A stretch of DNA of 64,000 nucleotides, taken from contig CAJIZS010000001.1 of NCBI GenBank assembly GCA_905182075.1, positions 62,001-126,000 on the forward strand, written 5' to 3'. Source of the DNA: an uncultured Methylophilaceae bacterium. GTDB taxonomy: Bacteria > Pseudomonadota > Gammaproteobacteria > Burkholderiales > Methylophilaceae. Made by a program: the position numbers and the translations under genes. Of the stretch, positions 43,147 through 53,467 are shown piece by piece. The notes beneath the pieces were generated by a model, which was given only the letters and a program-made list of their open reading frames with translations, did no database searches and was not told the DNA's origin. Positions within the stretch are counted from its first letter, which is position 1. Each line of letters starts with the position of its first letter.

Positions 43147-43233
43147 TGGTGCCGGGAGCGAGAATCGAACTCGCACGCTATTACTAGCGCTGGATTTTGA
43201 ATCCAGTGCGTCTACCAATTCCGCCATCCCGGC
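43147..43233 (-). tRNA. tRNA-Leu (anticodon CAA)
   Basis: On the minus strand the acceptor stem GCCGGGA pairs with TCCCGGC. The anticodon arm is CTGGA-TTCAAAA-TCCAG with CAA as anticodon (reads UUG). A long variable arm and the T arm GTTCGATTC follow, with the CCA end encoded. Total 87 bases, the class II size expected of tRNA-Leu. Confidence 0.97.
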
Positions 43234-43271
43234 ATGATAGTTGACATATTATAACAACCAATAACATTTAA

Positions 43272-44307
43272 ATGAATATCGAAGATTTTAATTATGAACT
43301 TCCAGGCAATTTAATAGCCCAGTATCCTCCAGAAAACCGAGGAGATAGTAAGCTATTACTTGCAAATCCTTCTACTCAAACACTTAAAGACTTAACTTTT
43401 AAAAGCTTTCTAGGGCTAGTAGGTCCTAATGATTTAATTATTTTTAATAACACAAAAGTTATTAAAGCTAGATTGTATGGTCAAAAAGAAACTGGAGGAA
43501 TATAGAAATTTTAATTGAGCAAGTTCTTGAAAATCAGCAAGCATTAGCAATGATTAAATCATCAAAAAAAATTAATCTAGATTACAAAATATTACTTTCA
43601 GAAAATTATGAAGTAGAGATAGTGGAAAGAAAAAATAATCTATTTTTAATTAAATTAAATCAAGGGTCATTTGATGAATTAATGGAAAAAAAAGGTCACA
43701 TACCACTTCCCCCTTATATAAATCGTCCAGATGAAATTGATGATATAGAAAGATATCAAACAGTATTTGCAAAGCATGAAGGTGCTGTTGCTGCGCCAAC
43801 TGCTGGCTTACATTTTTCGAGCTGCCATTTAAATTTTTTGTCCATATCTGATAAATTAGTTACGCCTTCATAACTCTTCACGTCGGATCAGGAACATTCC
43901 AGCCAGTTAAAGTATTGGATATAGACAAACACATTATGCACAAGGAGTTTTTTGAAATTACGGAAGAAACAAAAATAAAAATTGAAACTACAAAAAAAAA
44001 CGGGGGACGCATTATTGCAATAGGTACAACTGTTATGAGAGCTCTTAAAAATAAATTATTCCTTTCTTAAATCTCAAATGAGGTTTTCTAACAAAAATTT
44101 TTATAAAGCCAGGTTATAAATTTAAATTAGTTGATAGCTTACTTACAAATTTTCATTTACCTAAATCATCACTTCTTGATGCTAGTGTCTGCTTTTGCTG
44201 GCTATGAATTTACAAAAAAAATATCATAAGCTAATCAATATAATTATCGCTTTTTTAGTTATGGTGATGCAATGTTTATTGAACAAAAAAATGTTGGTAT
44301 GGACTAA
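43272..44307 (+). CDS. queA: tRNA preQ1(34) S-adenosylmethionine ribosyltransferase-isomerase QueA, frameshifted
   Basis: Builds epoxyqueuosine at the wobble position using SAM. N-terminal [29 protein letters not shown] and [13 protein letters not shown]; middle [32 protein letters not shown]; then in other frames [46 protein letters not shown] and the C-terminal [14 protein letters not shown], stop at 44307. At least five breaks (near 43503, 43850, 44070, 44180 and 44230). Full length of about 345 residues is normal. Confidence 0.9.
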
Positions 44308-44347
44308 CTTCTAAATAGTGAGTTAATTTTAAAAGGAATAAGTAAAA

Positions 44348-45219
44348 ATGATTACAAAGAAATTATTGGTATTAATTATTCTATCAGCCCTTAATATAAG
44401 TGGCTTAAATGCAGAGGTTTTAGAAAAAGCTGAGCTTATTCTTAAAATTAACCTAAAAAAAGCTCCTACCTCTAGGCCACAAACAGTCGCATATATTCCT
44501 GTTGAAAAAAAATATTATATTGCCGATGGAGGTTTAGCTCCAATGGGCTCTGCTACTGAAGCACCGATATCTAAATCGCTCATTCATACATATGATGAGA
44601 CTGGAAAATATATTGAGTCCACTAGAGCTGGCTTTGATAACCGCTCGATTTATTTCAACCAAAAAGAAGCTCGACTAGAAACAATTTCATATAACGTTTC
44701 AAGTGCAGGAGGTTTTGCGCCAATGACTGGAATTTTCTCTCTCGACCTTGATGATAACGGCCTGTTAACAGGAAAATCTAGTTCTATCTCAGGTTTTGCA
44801 GCTGCTATGGGAAGTGCTGGGACTATGCCCTCTTTTGATAGTAAAAATAATATTTATTACGCTAAACAGGAAAGAACAAACGAAGTTTTTGTTGTGGACG
44901 CTAAAACTTATAAACTTATAGAAACAATTAAACTTGATTTTACAAAGCCAAATGTTGAGCATCACGACGTTGCTAGTCACTTTGTTGCATACACCGAAAA
45001 GAAAAATGAAGAATTTTACTTGATGTAGAAAATAAACGATTTTTAGTTTATGACACCGAAGGGAAATACAAAGGAGAAAGCAAGTTGCCCAAAGATTTGA
45101 AGTTACGTTCAAAAAATTATTTTAATGGGCTAGGCTACACACTTAACGGATATTACTTTGTTTATATTGACTCTGAGGGTGAGTTTGGAAGCTATCATGC
45201 CTATAAGGTGCTTAAGTAG
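44348..45219 (+). CDS. Secreted protein of unknown function, beta-propeller-like, one frameshift
   Basis: Signal peptide MITKKLLVLIILSALNISGLNA, then about 265 residues with repeated strand-rich units: TVAYIPVEKKYYIADGG, SLIHTYDETGKYIEST, FSLDLDDNGLLTGK, VFVVDAKTYKLIETIKLDF. The pattern of tyrosine/aspartate turns with Gly-Lys-Tyr recalls YncE/NHL-type propellers, but no family is named with confidence. The frame slips near 45028 and continues ENKRFLVYDTEGKYKGESKL to a stop at 45219. Convergent with proS (8-base overlap). RBS AAGGAA lies upstream of the ATG. Confidence 0.7.
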
Positions 45220-46453
45220 ATCTAAATGCTAGGTCTCGTTTAGTTAGTTTATCTTCATCAATAAATACTGGATCATCTGATTGTCTATTTTTGTACTCAA
45301 CTTTTTTTTCGTTAATTAGCCTCTCGCTGATTGTCAGCCTATGAGGAATTCCTATGAGTTCAGCTTCACTAAACATTATTCCTGGTCGCAGACCTCTATC
45401 ATCTAAAATAACATCACATCCAAGATCAAGTAACTTATTATAAATGGAGTCAGCTAAACTTTTAACGTCATTATTTTTATCGTATCCAATAGGAGTAATC
45501 ACCACCTCAAATGGTGCAATTGCATCTGGAAAAATTATACCCCTATCATCATGCCCTTGTTCTATAGCTGCAGCTACTATTCTAGAGACACCAATTCCAT
45601 AGCAACCCATAAACATATTTATTGATTTTGAGTCTTTAGTAAGATTTGGCATTCATTGAATCTGAATACTTAGTACCTAATTGAAAAATATGCCCTACCT
45701 CAATACCTCGTTATTTCTTTAAATCCTTTTTCTCTAAGTGATAGTGATAATTCTCCAGCTTCTAAAAAATCAAATTCATATTTTCCAAATAGTTCATCTT
45801 CCCCAGAGTCTGCTAATACATGAAATTCATGAGAGCCTTCCCCTCCTATAGCTCCGTTATCTGCCTGAACAGCTCTAAAGTCCAATCCAATTTCTTTGAA
45901 AATTTCACCATAAGTGTCAAACATTATTTTGTACGTCTTCTTTAAACAATCGACATCACTGTGAAATGAATATGAGTCCTTCATCAAGAATTCTCTTGCG
46001 CGCATAACACCGAATCTAGGTCTAATCTCATCTCTAAATTTAGTCTGAATTTGATAAAAATTAATTGGAAGTTGTTTGTAACTCTTTTACAGTATTTCTA
46101 ATAAGGTCAGTAATAACTTCTTCATGAGTAGGACCTAAACAAAAATCTCTGTCATGCCTATCTTTGATTCTTAATAGCTCTGGACCCATTTTCTCCCAGC
46201 GATTAGTTTCTTCCCATAACTCGGCTGGTTGTATTGCAGGCATAAGTAACTCAATCGCCCCAGCTTTTGTCATGTGCTTACGAATAATATTTTCTATTTT
46301 TTTTAATACCCTCAGGCCCATCGGCATTACGCTATAAAGCCCGGAACCCAAACGACGAACCAACCCTGCCCTAATCATAAGCTGGTGACTAACTAACTCA
46401 GCGTCTGCTGGCGCCTCCTTAAAGGTAGAGATGTAAAATTTAGATGCTCGCAT
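45212..46453 (-). CDS. proS: Proline--tRNA ligase, frameshifted and lacking the editing insert
   Basis: Class II synthetase. Pieces: 46061-46453 ([31 protein letters not shown], motif 1, and [19 protein letters not shown], motif 2 region), 45700-46005 ([35 protein letters not shown]) and 45212-45652 ([18 protein letters not shown], motif 3, and the anticodon domain [11 protein letters not shown]). Between them [19 protein letters not shown] is readable. Where E. coli ProRS carries a roughly 180-residue INS editing domain (after SGED), only about 30 unrelated residues stand. The whole gene is about 413 codons instead of about 570. A true short ProRS or a deletion artefact are both possible. 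Confidence 0.9.
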
Positions 46454-46456
46454 ATT

Positions 46457-46957
46457 TTATTTTTTAATTACTTTGATTAACTCTTTGATATCTTGCCATA
46501 ATTTTCTTTTTTTCTCTGGATTTTCAATCACTTCTTTTAGTGAAACAGATGTCATGAAAGGTTTAGTCGTCACCATTTCTTTTATTTCCCCATGTAAGTC
46601 TTGTTCAAGAAAGAAAACAAAATCACATAAATTTATTTCATTTTTAATCACAGCTGCCTCAATCATCTGTGACTCTTTTTTACCAGAGTCTCCCATGGTA
46701 CTAATAAAGCCACTAATCTTTTCAAACAATTTATGCTCCAGAGAAGCAAAGGAAGTCATAAAACTATAAGGCGCTATAAAAAGGCATGATTGATTATTAA
46801 TTTTTACTTCCTTAAGTAAATACTTCTTCTCACTTGAATATTTTTTTTCTTCTGAATACGCTTGGTTGTTAAGTTTATCCTTACTTTGTTTTTCAACCCA
46901 AAATGGCTTTAAACCAAGAACCTCATAAACCAAAGATTCATTATTATTATCGCTCAT
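46457..46957 (-). CDS. Candidate DNA polymerase III psi subunit (HolD-like)
   Basis: 166 residues, intact; not securely assigned. The N-terminus YEVLGLKPFWVEKQ recalls the clamp-loader-binding tip of HolD (a short conserved Leu-Gly-Ile-x-x-Trp segment). A Lys/Ser/Glu-rich stretch follows, then an alpha/beta domain. The C-terminus SVSLKEVIENPEKKRKLWQDI resembles the Asn-Pro ... Lys-Arg ... Leu-Trp-Gln-x-Ile end of HolD. In gammaproteobacteria holD stands directly beside rimI, as here (4-base overlap). Many betaproteobacteria have a uracil-DNA glycosylase at this place; no glycosylase motif is visible here. Confidence 0.5.
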   Translation of the reverse strand: MSDNNNESLVYEVLGLKPFWVEKQSKDKLNNQAYSEEKKYSSEKKYLLKEVKINNQSCLFIAPYSFMTSFASLEHKLFEKISGFISTMGDSGKKESQMIEAAVIKNEINLCDFVFFLEQDLHGEIKEMVTTKPFMTSVSLKEVIENPEKKRKLWQDIKELIKVIKK

Positions 46958-47406
46958 ATTGTAAGACCCATTAAAAGACCATCTTCCCTGCCATTTCTTT
47001 TTTTATAATAATTACTTCTTACGCCAAGCTCATTAAACCCAGCTTTACTATATAAACTAATTGCAGAGCTGTTTGAGTAACGTACTTCTAAAAATATATT
47101 AGTTATTTTTTTTTCTTTGCAATGATCTTTAATATTTTCAATCATCATACGCCCTATTCCCATTCTTTGATGGTCGTTTTTTACTGCTATGTTCAATAGT
47201 TGACATTCATCTAATGTCGTTAATGATACAGAGTATCCAACAACCATATTATTGATTTTTATTACCATAAAGAGGTTTTCTGCATTTATTGCATCAACAA
47301 AGTTACCCTTTGACCATGGCGAATAATGGCACTCATTTTCAATCCGTAATATTTCTGATAAATCACTTTTAGTTCCTTCGAATTGTAAAAATTTATCAGA
47401 AACCAT
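46954..47406 (-). CDS. rimI: Ribosomal protein S18 alanine N-acetyltransferase RimI
   Basis: GNAT acetyltransferase modifying the N-terminus of S18. Intact, 150 residues: IENECHYSPWSKGNFVDAI, the acetyl-CoA binding loop QRMGIGRMM, and LEVRYSNSSAISLYSKAGF (typical RimI block) with the conserved Tyr. The ATG overlaps the tsaB stop. The tsaB-rimI pair is standard in proteobacteria. Confidence 0.92.
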   Translation of the reverse strand: MVSDKFLQFEGTKSDLSEILRIENECHYSPWSKGNFVDAINAENLFMVIKINNMVVGYSVSLTTLDECQLLNIAVKNDHQRMGIGRMMIENIKDHCKEKKITNIFLEVRYSNSSAISLYSKAGFNELGVRSNYYKKRNGREDGLLMGLTI

Positions 47407-48095
47407 TATTTTAATTTTTTTTTCAAGGCCTTTCTTTCTTTTAATGTATCAGCAACTTTGTTTCTTATATATAATAAATCTTTTTATTTAAATCAAATTT
47501 TTCCGAAAATTCATCTTTAGCTATTTTTGCAATTGAACCGGCAAGTATATTATCTTCTTTAGCACACGAAGCACCTATGGCGTTATACCTTTCCTCCAAG
47601 AATTTCTTATAGGGCTCAACCCCCGATCCTATTAAAACAGGATCTTTAGCATTAATATTTGGGAGGTCAGAGGGATCATATAACCCATCCTTAACAATGG
47701 GTGTGTATACATTGTTAATCTTTTGATAAGCACCGATATACAATTGACTCATTCGTGCATCTATACAAGAAATACAGTAATCTAGCGCCAGTTTTTTTTG
47801 CTAACGCCTTAAGGGTATTCACACCAACAATAGGTAAATTATTTGCGAAAGCTATCCCATATGCAACTCCTGCTGCTATTCTTAGTCCCGTGAAAGAACC
47901 GGGACCTGATCCAAATGCTACCCCATCAAGACTTTTAAAATCTAAGTTTTCATCGTTCATGATTGATTGTATCTGAGGAAGAATACTATCTGAATTATTT
48001 TTTCCAGACGGATATTCTTTTTCGACCAACCTCTCATCAATTAGTAAAGCAATAGATAGGGTTTGACCTGAAACATCGATAGATAAAATTTTCAT
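47406..48095 (-). CDS. tsaB: tRNA threonylcarbamoyladenosine biosynthesis protein TsaB, frameshifted
   Basis: ASKHA-fold partner of TsaD in t6A synthesis. N-terminal MKILSIDVSGQTLSIALL, LDGVAFGSGPGSFTGLRIAAGVAYGIA (the family signature) and VGVNTLKALAKKTG. The frame slips near 47770. The C-terminal part QLYIGAYQKIN ... KDGLYDPSDLP follows, and after a further slip near 47465 it ends YIRNKVADTLKERKAL with a stop at 47406. About 230 residues, normal. Confidence 0.9.
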
Positions 48096-48103
48096 AAATT
48101 AAA

Positions 48104-50019
48104 TTAGTCCAAATTTTCTAAAAATTGAATTACCTCTCTTTCATCCCTGGTCCTCTTAAATGCAGGGAGGCTTCTCCAAATTTTACTCCCATATTTCTTT
48201 TCTACAATTCTTGGGTCACATATCATCAAAACACCTTTATCGAATTCGTCTCTTATGAGTCTCCCTGCTCCCTGTTTAAGTCTAATAATAGCCTGGGGGA
48301 GTTGCATTGTCATAAAGGCATTCTCACCACTTTCATTAATCATCTTAATTTTTGATGCAAAGACCGGATCTCCGGGAGACTGGAATGGTAGCTTGTCAAT
48401 AATAACTAGTGACAAAGAAGCACCTCTTACATCAACACCCTCCCAAAAACTAACAGATCCAATTAAAATAGCGTTGCCATGGTTTTTAAATTGATCTAAT
48501 AATAATTTTTTTGAACCACTTCCTTGAACTAAAATTGGGTAGGTTATATTTTCTTTTTCAAATTCATCTAAAAGTAAAGACCTGATTTCTTCCATAGCCC
48601 TTATGCTTGTTGATAAAATGAAGGCCCTACCTTTTGCTGATTTAATAAGAGGTAACGCTTTTTTTACCAGAGTAAGGGAATATAAGGAATCTGCTGGTCC
48701 TGGCATATCCTCTGGAACATATAAGCAAGCATTTTTATTGTAATCAAAAGGACTAAGTAGTAATTTAGTCTTTGTTTTCTCCAAGCCCATTAAAGATTGA
48801 AAGTGCTCAAAGCTTTCACGGACTGCCAAAGTTGCTGAAGTAAAAATCCAAGAACTATCATTTTCTTTTTTAAACTTTGTAAAATATTCAGCCACACTCT
48901 CACGGGTTGAATTAAATTGAATTGATTTTTTAAAGTTTGACTAAAGTTTTTTGTTCCTGTTTTTTTAGCTTCAGTTAAAGATTTAGCAATTATTTTTTCC
49001 GTAAACTTTTCAAACTCAGGGCCTTGATCATTATGCTTAGAAAGTAATAGATGCAATGAATTAATCAGTTCAATAAGCTCATTAAATTTTTTTAAAAAAG
49101 AATTTAAAACCAATACTTTTTATATCAAATTTATTATTTTTAATGCCTGGTATATCGATAAGCTCATCAATAATTTTTTGAAGGCTTTTTGTCAGGTCAG
49201 CTATTAAGTTGAATGTTTTGGGAAATTTTACATATGCTTGATTACTATCTTGTAACAAATTTAAAATTTGGGTAGAGGATATACTTTGACCAAAAAATAT
49301 CGAGGCTGTGTCTGGTAATTGATGGGCTTCGTCAAAAATTACTGTATTCGCTGTTGGAAGGATTTCTGAGAGCTCCTCATCCTTAAGAACGAAATCTGCA
49401 AAAAATAAATGATGGTTAACAATAACAACTCTGAATCTAAAGCTTTTTTTCTCGCTTTTACCAGATCCCAACTTTTATAAAACTCACAATTTTGCCCCAA
49501 ACAGTTGTCTTTCGTTGAAGTGACTAATGGCCAGATTGTTGCTTTCTCAGGAATTGATAATTCGCTAATTTCTCCTGAAACAGAATAGTCTGAAAATTTT
49601 TTAATTTCACGAATATATTTAGCGTCCTCTTTGTTAAAAAATTGGCCCTGCAAGAGAGCATCTTCCATCCTTAACTGGCAAATATAGTTTGCCCTGCCCT
49701 TAAGAATATTTATATCGACCGGGACACCTAATGCATCTCGAATTTTAGGTATATCATCAAAAAATAATTGATCCTGAAGATTTTTAGTTGCTGTTGAGAT
49801 GACCACTTTTCCGCCGTTTATTATAGCCGGGACAAGGTAAGCAAAAGTTTTACCGACCCCTGTTCCTGCCTCAATAATTAAAGACTCATTATTCTCGATA
49901 GCATTCTGAACCAATTTTGCCATTTCAATTTGTTCAGTACGAGTATGATAATTATCCACAGTTTTCCCAAGTGCACCTTGTGGGTCAAAAAAATCATCAA
50001 TAATCACTTCTTGCTTCAT
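48104..50019 (-). CDS. dinG: ATP-dependent helicase, DinG/YoaA family, frameshifted
   Basis: XPD-like superfamily 2 helicase with an iron-sulfur domain. N-terminal piece (49339-50019): Walker A IEAGTGVGKTFAYL, STATKNLQDQLFF, Cys residues of the Fe-S domain (NYICQLR; NCLGQNCEFY). Next piece: VVIVNHHLFFADFVL and the DEAH box FDEAHQLPDTA. C-terminal piece (48104-48895): AFILSTSIRAMEEI, FWEGVDVRGASLSLVIIDKLPF and LKQGAGRLIRDEFDKGVLMICDPR (motifs V and VI). Three breaks near 49450, 49095 and 48880. About 638 residues, normal. Confidence 0.92.
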
Positions 50020-50270
50020 ATGGTTCTTTTTTTAGGTTTAACTTCTAGCCAATAAAGTTTCATTAAAACTTCATAATGTAAATAGATGATACACAAATTC
50101 ATAAACTTTAAATCAATAAAAATGATGGGGAACTTAATAAAGTATTAGTAAGTCAGAATTCTGTTATTAAACGTAAAAGACTATTAATTTAAACTAGAAT
50201 CACTTTATGCGATTTATTTGATGTAATATTCCTTTTATAACTTTTTAAACTATTGAGAAGCAACTAAAAC

Positions 50271-51650
50271 ATGCGAACTAAATTCGAAAAATTTTCCCTT
50301 ATTTTTGGTGGAGCAGTCCTAGGTCTTTTATTAAGTATAAATCTCCCAGTCTTTGCTGACAAAAATAGCCCCAACAAATTACCAATAGATGAATTGAGAA
50401 CTTTTGCTGAAGTCTTCGGGAAAATTAAGTCAGACTACGTTGACGACATTGAAGACAAAAAGTTACTTGATGAAGCTTTAAGCGGCATGCTATCTGGGTT
50501 AGACCCTCACTCAACTTTCTTAAATAAAGATAGGTTTAAAGACCTTAATGCAGGAACAGCTGGTGAATTTGGAGGTCTGGGAATTGAAGTTGGTATGGAA
50601 GCAGGTGTTGTGAAAGTGATAACACCAATAGATGATACTCCTTAAGGATTATGTAGAAAAAGGTGATCTAATTGTAAAGCTTAAAGATAGAAACATTATA
50701 GCACCTTTTGATGGTGTTCTTGGATACAGAGGTATTACTGGCGACAAAAATAACATCTATCTCTTCAGTTACAAACGGATGAAATAGTAATAGGTAAAGG
50801 TGGGACTGTGTTAGGTACAACTGCAAGATTAATCGAACCAAATGGATTAGGTGTTGGTGGTACTGTTAATACAATAGGTGGTGCATAATATGGAGAAGCC
50901 ATTAAAAAACTTAGAAAAGAAAACAAATTTGCATTTAACGGAATGATACTTGATATGCGAAATAATCCTGGTGGGCTCCTTCAAGAGGCTGTTAAAATAG
51001 TACGCAGCTTTTCTTAAAGAGGGTGACTTAGTTGTTTATACAGAAGGAAGAGCAGCAGACTCAAAAATGCACCTTACAGCTATTCCGGAAACTTGATTAG
51101 GGATCGCCCTATTGGAAAAAATAATTACCTTAATGGCCTGCCGGAAGACATCAAATATTCTCCATTAGTTGTTTTAGTGAATAACGGGTCAGCCTCCGCA
51201 GCCGAAATTGTTGCCGGTGCATTGCAGGATCATAAAAGGGCGTTGATAGTTGGGACAAGAAGTTTTGGGAAAGGATCTGTTCAAAGTATTCTACCCATGA
51301 TGAATGGAACAGCAATTAAACTTACAACTGCCAGATATTTCACCCCAAACGGAACTTCTATCCAGGGCAAGGGAATTAACCCTGACATAATCGTTACCAA
51401 TGGAAATGAGGTTTCAGAGTACCGAGAAGAAAATATTCCCAACAGACTTTCAAACCCTCAGGACAAAGACAAAGAAAAAGAAAAAAAAGCTTCTCCAGCT
51501 AAAGATGTCGATGTTAAAGACGGGACTATAAATCAAATCGTTAGCGAAGAAAAAGTTTACAAGCCTATTGCTTTTGGAAGCAAAGATGATAAACAATTTG
51601 CTGAAGCACTCAATATTCTTAAAGGTATTGATTTGTACCAAAAAAATTAA
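50271..51650 (+). CDS. ctpA: Carboxy-terminal processing protease (S41), frameshifted with foreign middle
   Basis: Periplasmic tail-specific serine protease. N-terminal signal anchor ([22 protein letters not shown]), then [36 protein letters not shown]. The PDZ domain starts [26 protein letters not shown] (to about 50643). From there to about 50890 the expected PDZ and linker are absent; see the separate entry. The protease resumes: [44 protein letters not shown] (nucleophile Ser), [11 protein letters not shown] (Lys) and [13 protein letters not shown]. Breaks also near 51015 and 51095. An acidic/Lys tail (KDKEKEKKA) follows. Confidence 0.88.
50648..50887 (+). other. Foreign-looking patch inside ctpA
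   Basis: First part (50648-50735) translates [29 protein letters not shown], the lipoyl-like hairpin of RND/HlyD efflux adaptor proteins, with the typical Ala-Pro-Phe-Asp-Gly. The second part (about 50795-50887) is glycine-rich ([20 protein letters not shown]). Neither belongs in a CtpA PDZ domain. The left edge falls where CtpA itself would have a similar Gly-Asp-Leu-Ile-Val-Lys stretch. Confidence 0.55.
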
Positions 51651-51661
51651 TTCATTTAGCT

Positions 51662-52214
51662 ATGATAGATTCTTTATTCTCTGAAATAGATAGAGCTTTA
51701 AAAATACTCACCGTTAAACCTGTTCCAAGAAGAATAAGGCCAGATAGCTCAACCATACAAAATAAAACCCTTACGCAAAAAGAAAAAGCGCTCAGCGCTA
51801 AATTAATGAGAGTAAATCACACTGGTGAGGTTTGTGCACAAGGGCTTTATCGAGGTCAACTTCTTTTCAATAAAAATTTGTTAATAAAATCTGAACTTGA
51901 AGAAGCAGCTTTGGAAGAAATTGATCATCTGTCTTGGTGTGAATCAAGGATTGAGGATTTAGAAGGTAAAGTAAGTAAGTTGAATCCGATTTTCTATTTT
52001 GGTTCTTTTGCTATGGGAAGTATCGCAAGTATTATTGATGAAAAATATAATCTAGGTTTTTTAGAAGAAACAGAAAAGCAAGTTAAAGATCATCTAATAG
52101 ATATTTTAAAAAAAATACCTAAAAAATCTCATCAAAACCAAAAAAATACTAGAAAAAATACAGGAAGATGAAAAAAAACATCAGCTGTCTGCAAAAAAAA
52201 TGGGTGCTAATTGA
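51662..52214 (+). CDS. coq7: 3-demethoxyubiquinol 3-hydroxylase Coq7, frameshift near C-terminus
   Basis: Di-iron hydroxylase of ubiquinone synthesis. SAKLMRVNHTGEVCAQGLYRGQ with iron ligand Glu, LEEAALEEIDHLSWCESRIEDL (Glu-Glu-x-x-His ligands), FGSFAMGSIASIIDEKYNLGF, ETEKQVKDHL. The open frame ends at 52171, but one frame over the sequence reads KKILEKIQEDEKKHQLSAKKMGAN with the last Glu-x-x-His pair and a stop at 52214. About 184 residues. Fits ispB in this window and confirms a ubiquinone-based chain. Confidence 0.92.
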
Positions 52215-52285
52215 CGCCGCTGCGTCTAACCAAAACGATTAAGGAAAAATTATGACCACATCCACCTATAGAGTTTAAAAATATA

Positions 52286-52599
52286 ATGCAAACATTCAGT
52301 GAGACCTTAGCACCCTTAAAAGCGAAGCAGCTATATCTAAAATTGAAATTTTTAGTCAATCAGGGGCTCTTATTGGAAAGATAGAAAATAAGCCTGGAAG
52401 CTCAGGGTCCGTTAAAGTTTACAATCATCTTTACCTTGAATTTGGAGAGATAAACGCTGAGGCAGCTCTGAAAGGCCTAGAGATTTTCTCAGAATACACA
52501 GAAGAAGCTAAAATAAACCCAGGTAGCCATCCTAATATTGACCGTTTGTTTGATGTTATTAACGATCATAAAGTTCTTAAAATAAAAATCATCAAATAA
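52286..52599 (+). CDS. DUF2322 family protein, one frameshift
   Basis: About 104 residues, missed as a single frame. ATG at 52286 (MQTFSETL), a slip near 52315, then KSEAAISKIEIFSQSGALIG, KIENKPGSSGSVKVYNHLYL, AALKGLEIFSEYTEEAKINPG and HPNIDRLFDVI to a stop at 52599. I recognise this as DUF2322, a betaproteobacterial family of unknown function, from the Pro-Gly-Ser and HPNIDRL stretches. Convergent with the OsmC gene. Confidence 0.72.
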
Positions 52600-52601
52600 A
52601 A

Positions 52602-53015
52602 TTATTTAACAATTTCGCAATCATAAGAAAAATCAATCGACTCCTTTAACATTATTGAAGCAGAGCAGTACTTCTCTGAAGAAAGCTTAATTGCTCTTTC
52701 AACGACTGTTTTATCTAAGCCCTCACCACTAACAATAAAATGAATGTGTATTTTTTTAAACACCTTAGGGATACCCTCAGCTCGCTCTGAAGATATTTCG
52801 GCAACACAATCAGTAATATTTTGACGGGATTTTTTTAGAATAGTAACAACATCAAAAGAAGTACACCCGCCTATTGAAATAAGCATCATTTCCATTGGTC
52901 TCATTCCACTATTTTTACCGCCAAGCTCACTTGGGCCATCTAAACTCACAGAATGACCGGACTCAGATTTACCTAAAAAACTTACGCCATCAGTCCACTT
53001 AACGGAAGTTTTCAT
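52602..53015 (-). CDS. OsmC family peroxiredoxin-like protein
   Basis: 137 residues from the ATG at 53015 (MKTSVKWTDGVSF), preferred over an upstream Met at 53045 because it begins the family domain. OsmC/YhfA-type fold with the two catalytic cysteines visible in ISIGGCTSFDVV and SSEKYCSASIML; RPMEMMLIS precedes the first Cys. Such proteins reduce organic peroxides with thiols; YhfA-type members have unclear roles. It abuts the FKBP gene. Confidence 0.88.
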   Translation of the reverse strand: MKTSVKWTDGVSFLGKSESGHSVSLDGPSELGGKNSGMRPMEMMLISIGGCTSFDVVTILKKSRQNITDCVAEISSERAEGIPKVFKKIHIHFIVSGEGLDKTVVERAIKLSSEKYCSASIMLKESIDFSYDCEIVK

Positions 53016-53016
53016 C

Positions 53017-53376
53017 TTATTGCAGCCCCAGTAACTCAACCTCAAAAATTAAATCAGTATTCGGCGGTATAACATCTCCTGCACCTCTTGCTCCATAAGC
53101 CATGTCTGAAGGAATTATAATCACTCTTTTACCACCAACTTTCATATCTTTCACACCTTCGTCCCAACCCTTAATGACTTGACCAACACCTAATACAAAA
53201 GTAAATGGCTCCCTTCTATCCAGAGAACTATCAAATTTTTTACCTCGGCCATCGCCTTGAGACTGATCATATATCCAGCCTGTATAGTGAACAATAACCG
53301 ACAATCCTTTTTCGGCGGCTCTTCCTTCTCCTTCCTGCAAGTTTTCAATAGTTAACTCTTTAATCTTATCTACCAT
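53017..53376 (-). CDS. FKBP-type peptidyl-prolyl cis-trans isomerase
   Basis: Single FKBP domain, 119 residues, no signal peptide. [57 protein letters not shown] and [15 protein letters not shown] are the canonical blocks including the Tyr, Asp, Phe and Trp pocket residues. Intact. A third prolyl isomerase of the window besides the two cyclophilins. Confidence 0.93.
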   Translation of the reverse strand: MVDKIKELTIENLQEGEGRAAEKGLSVIVHYTGWIYDQSQGDGRGKKFDSSLDRREPFTFVLGVGQVIKGWDEGVKDMKVGGKRVIIIPSDMAYGARGAGDVIPPNTDLIFEVELLGLQ

Positions 53377-53467
53377 TTTATAATCTCCTTTTACGATTTC
53401 TATTGCATTTCCAGTCGCGCAAAAAACAAATATTATTAAAAAAATACTTAAGTTAGGCTTGCCATCT

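Noticed and set aside
50020-50270. Possible gene or RNA between dinG and ctpA
   Set aside because: No start with a ribosome binding site, no hairpin with a T run and no tRNA-like fold; it appears to be only the divergent promoter region.
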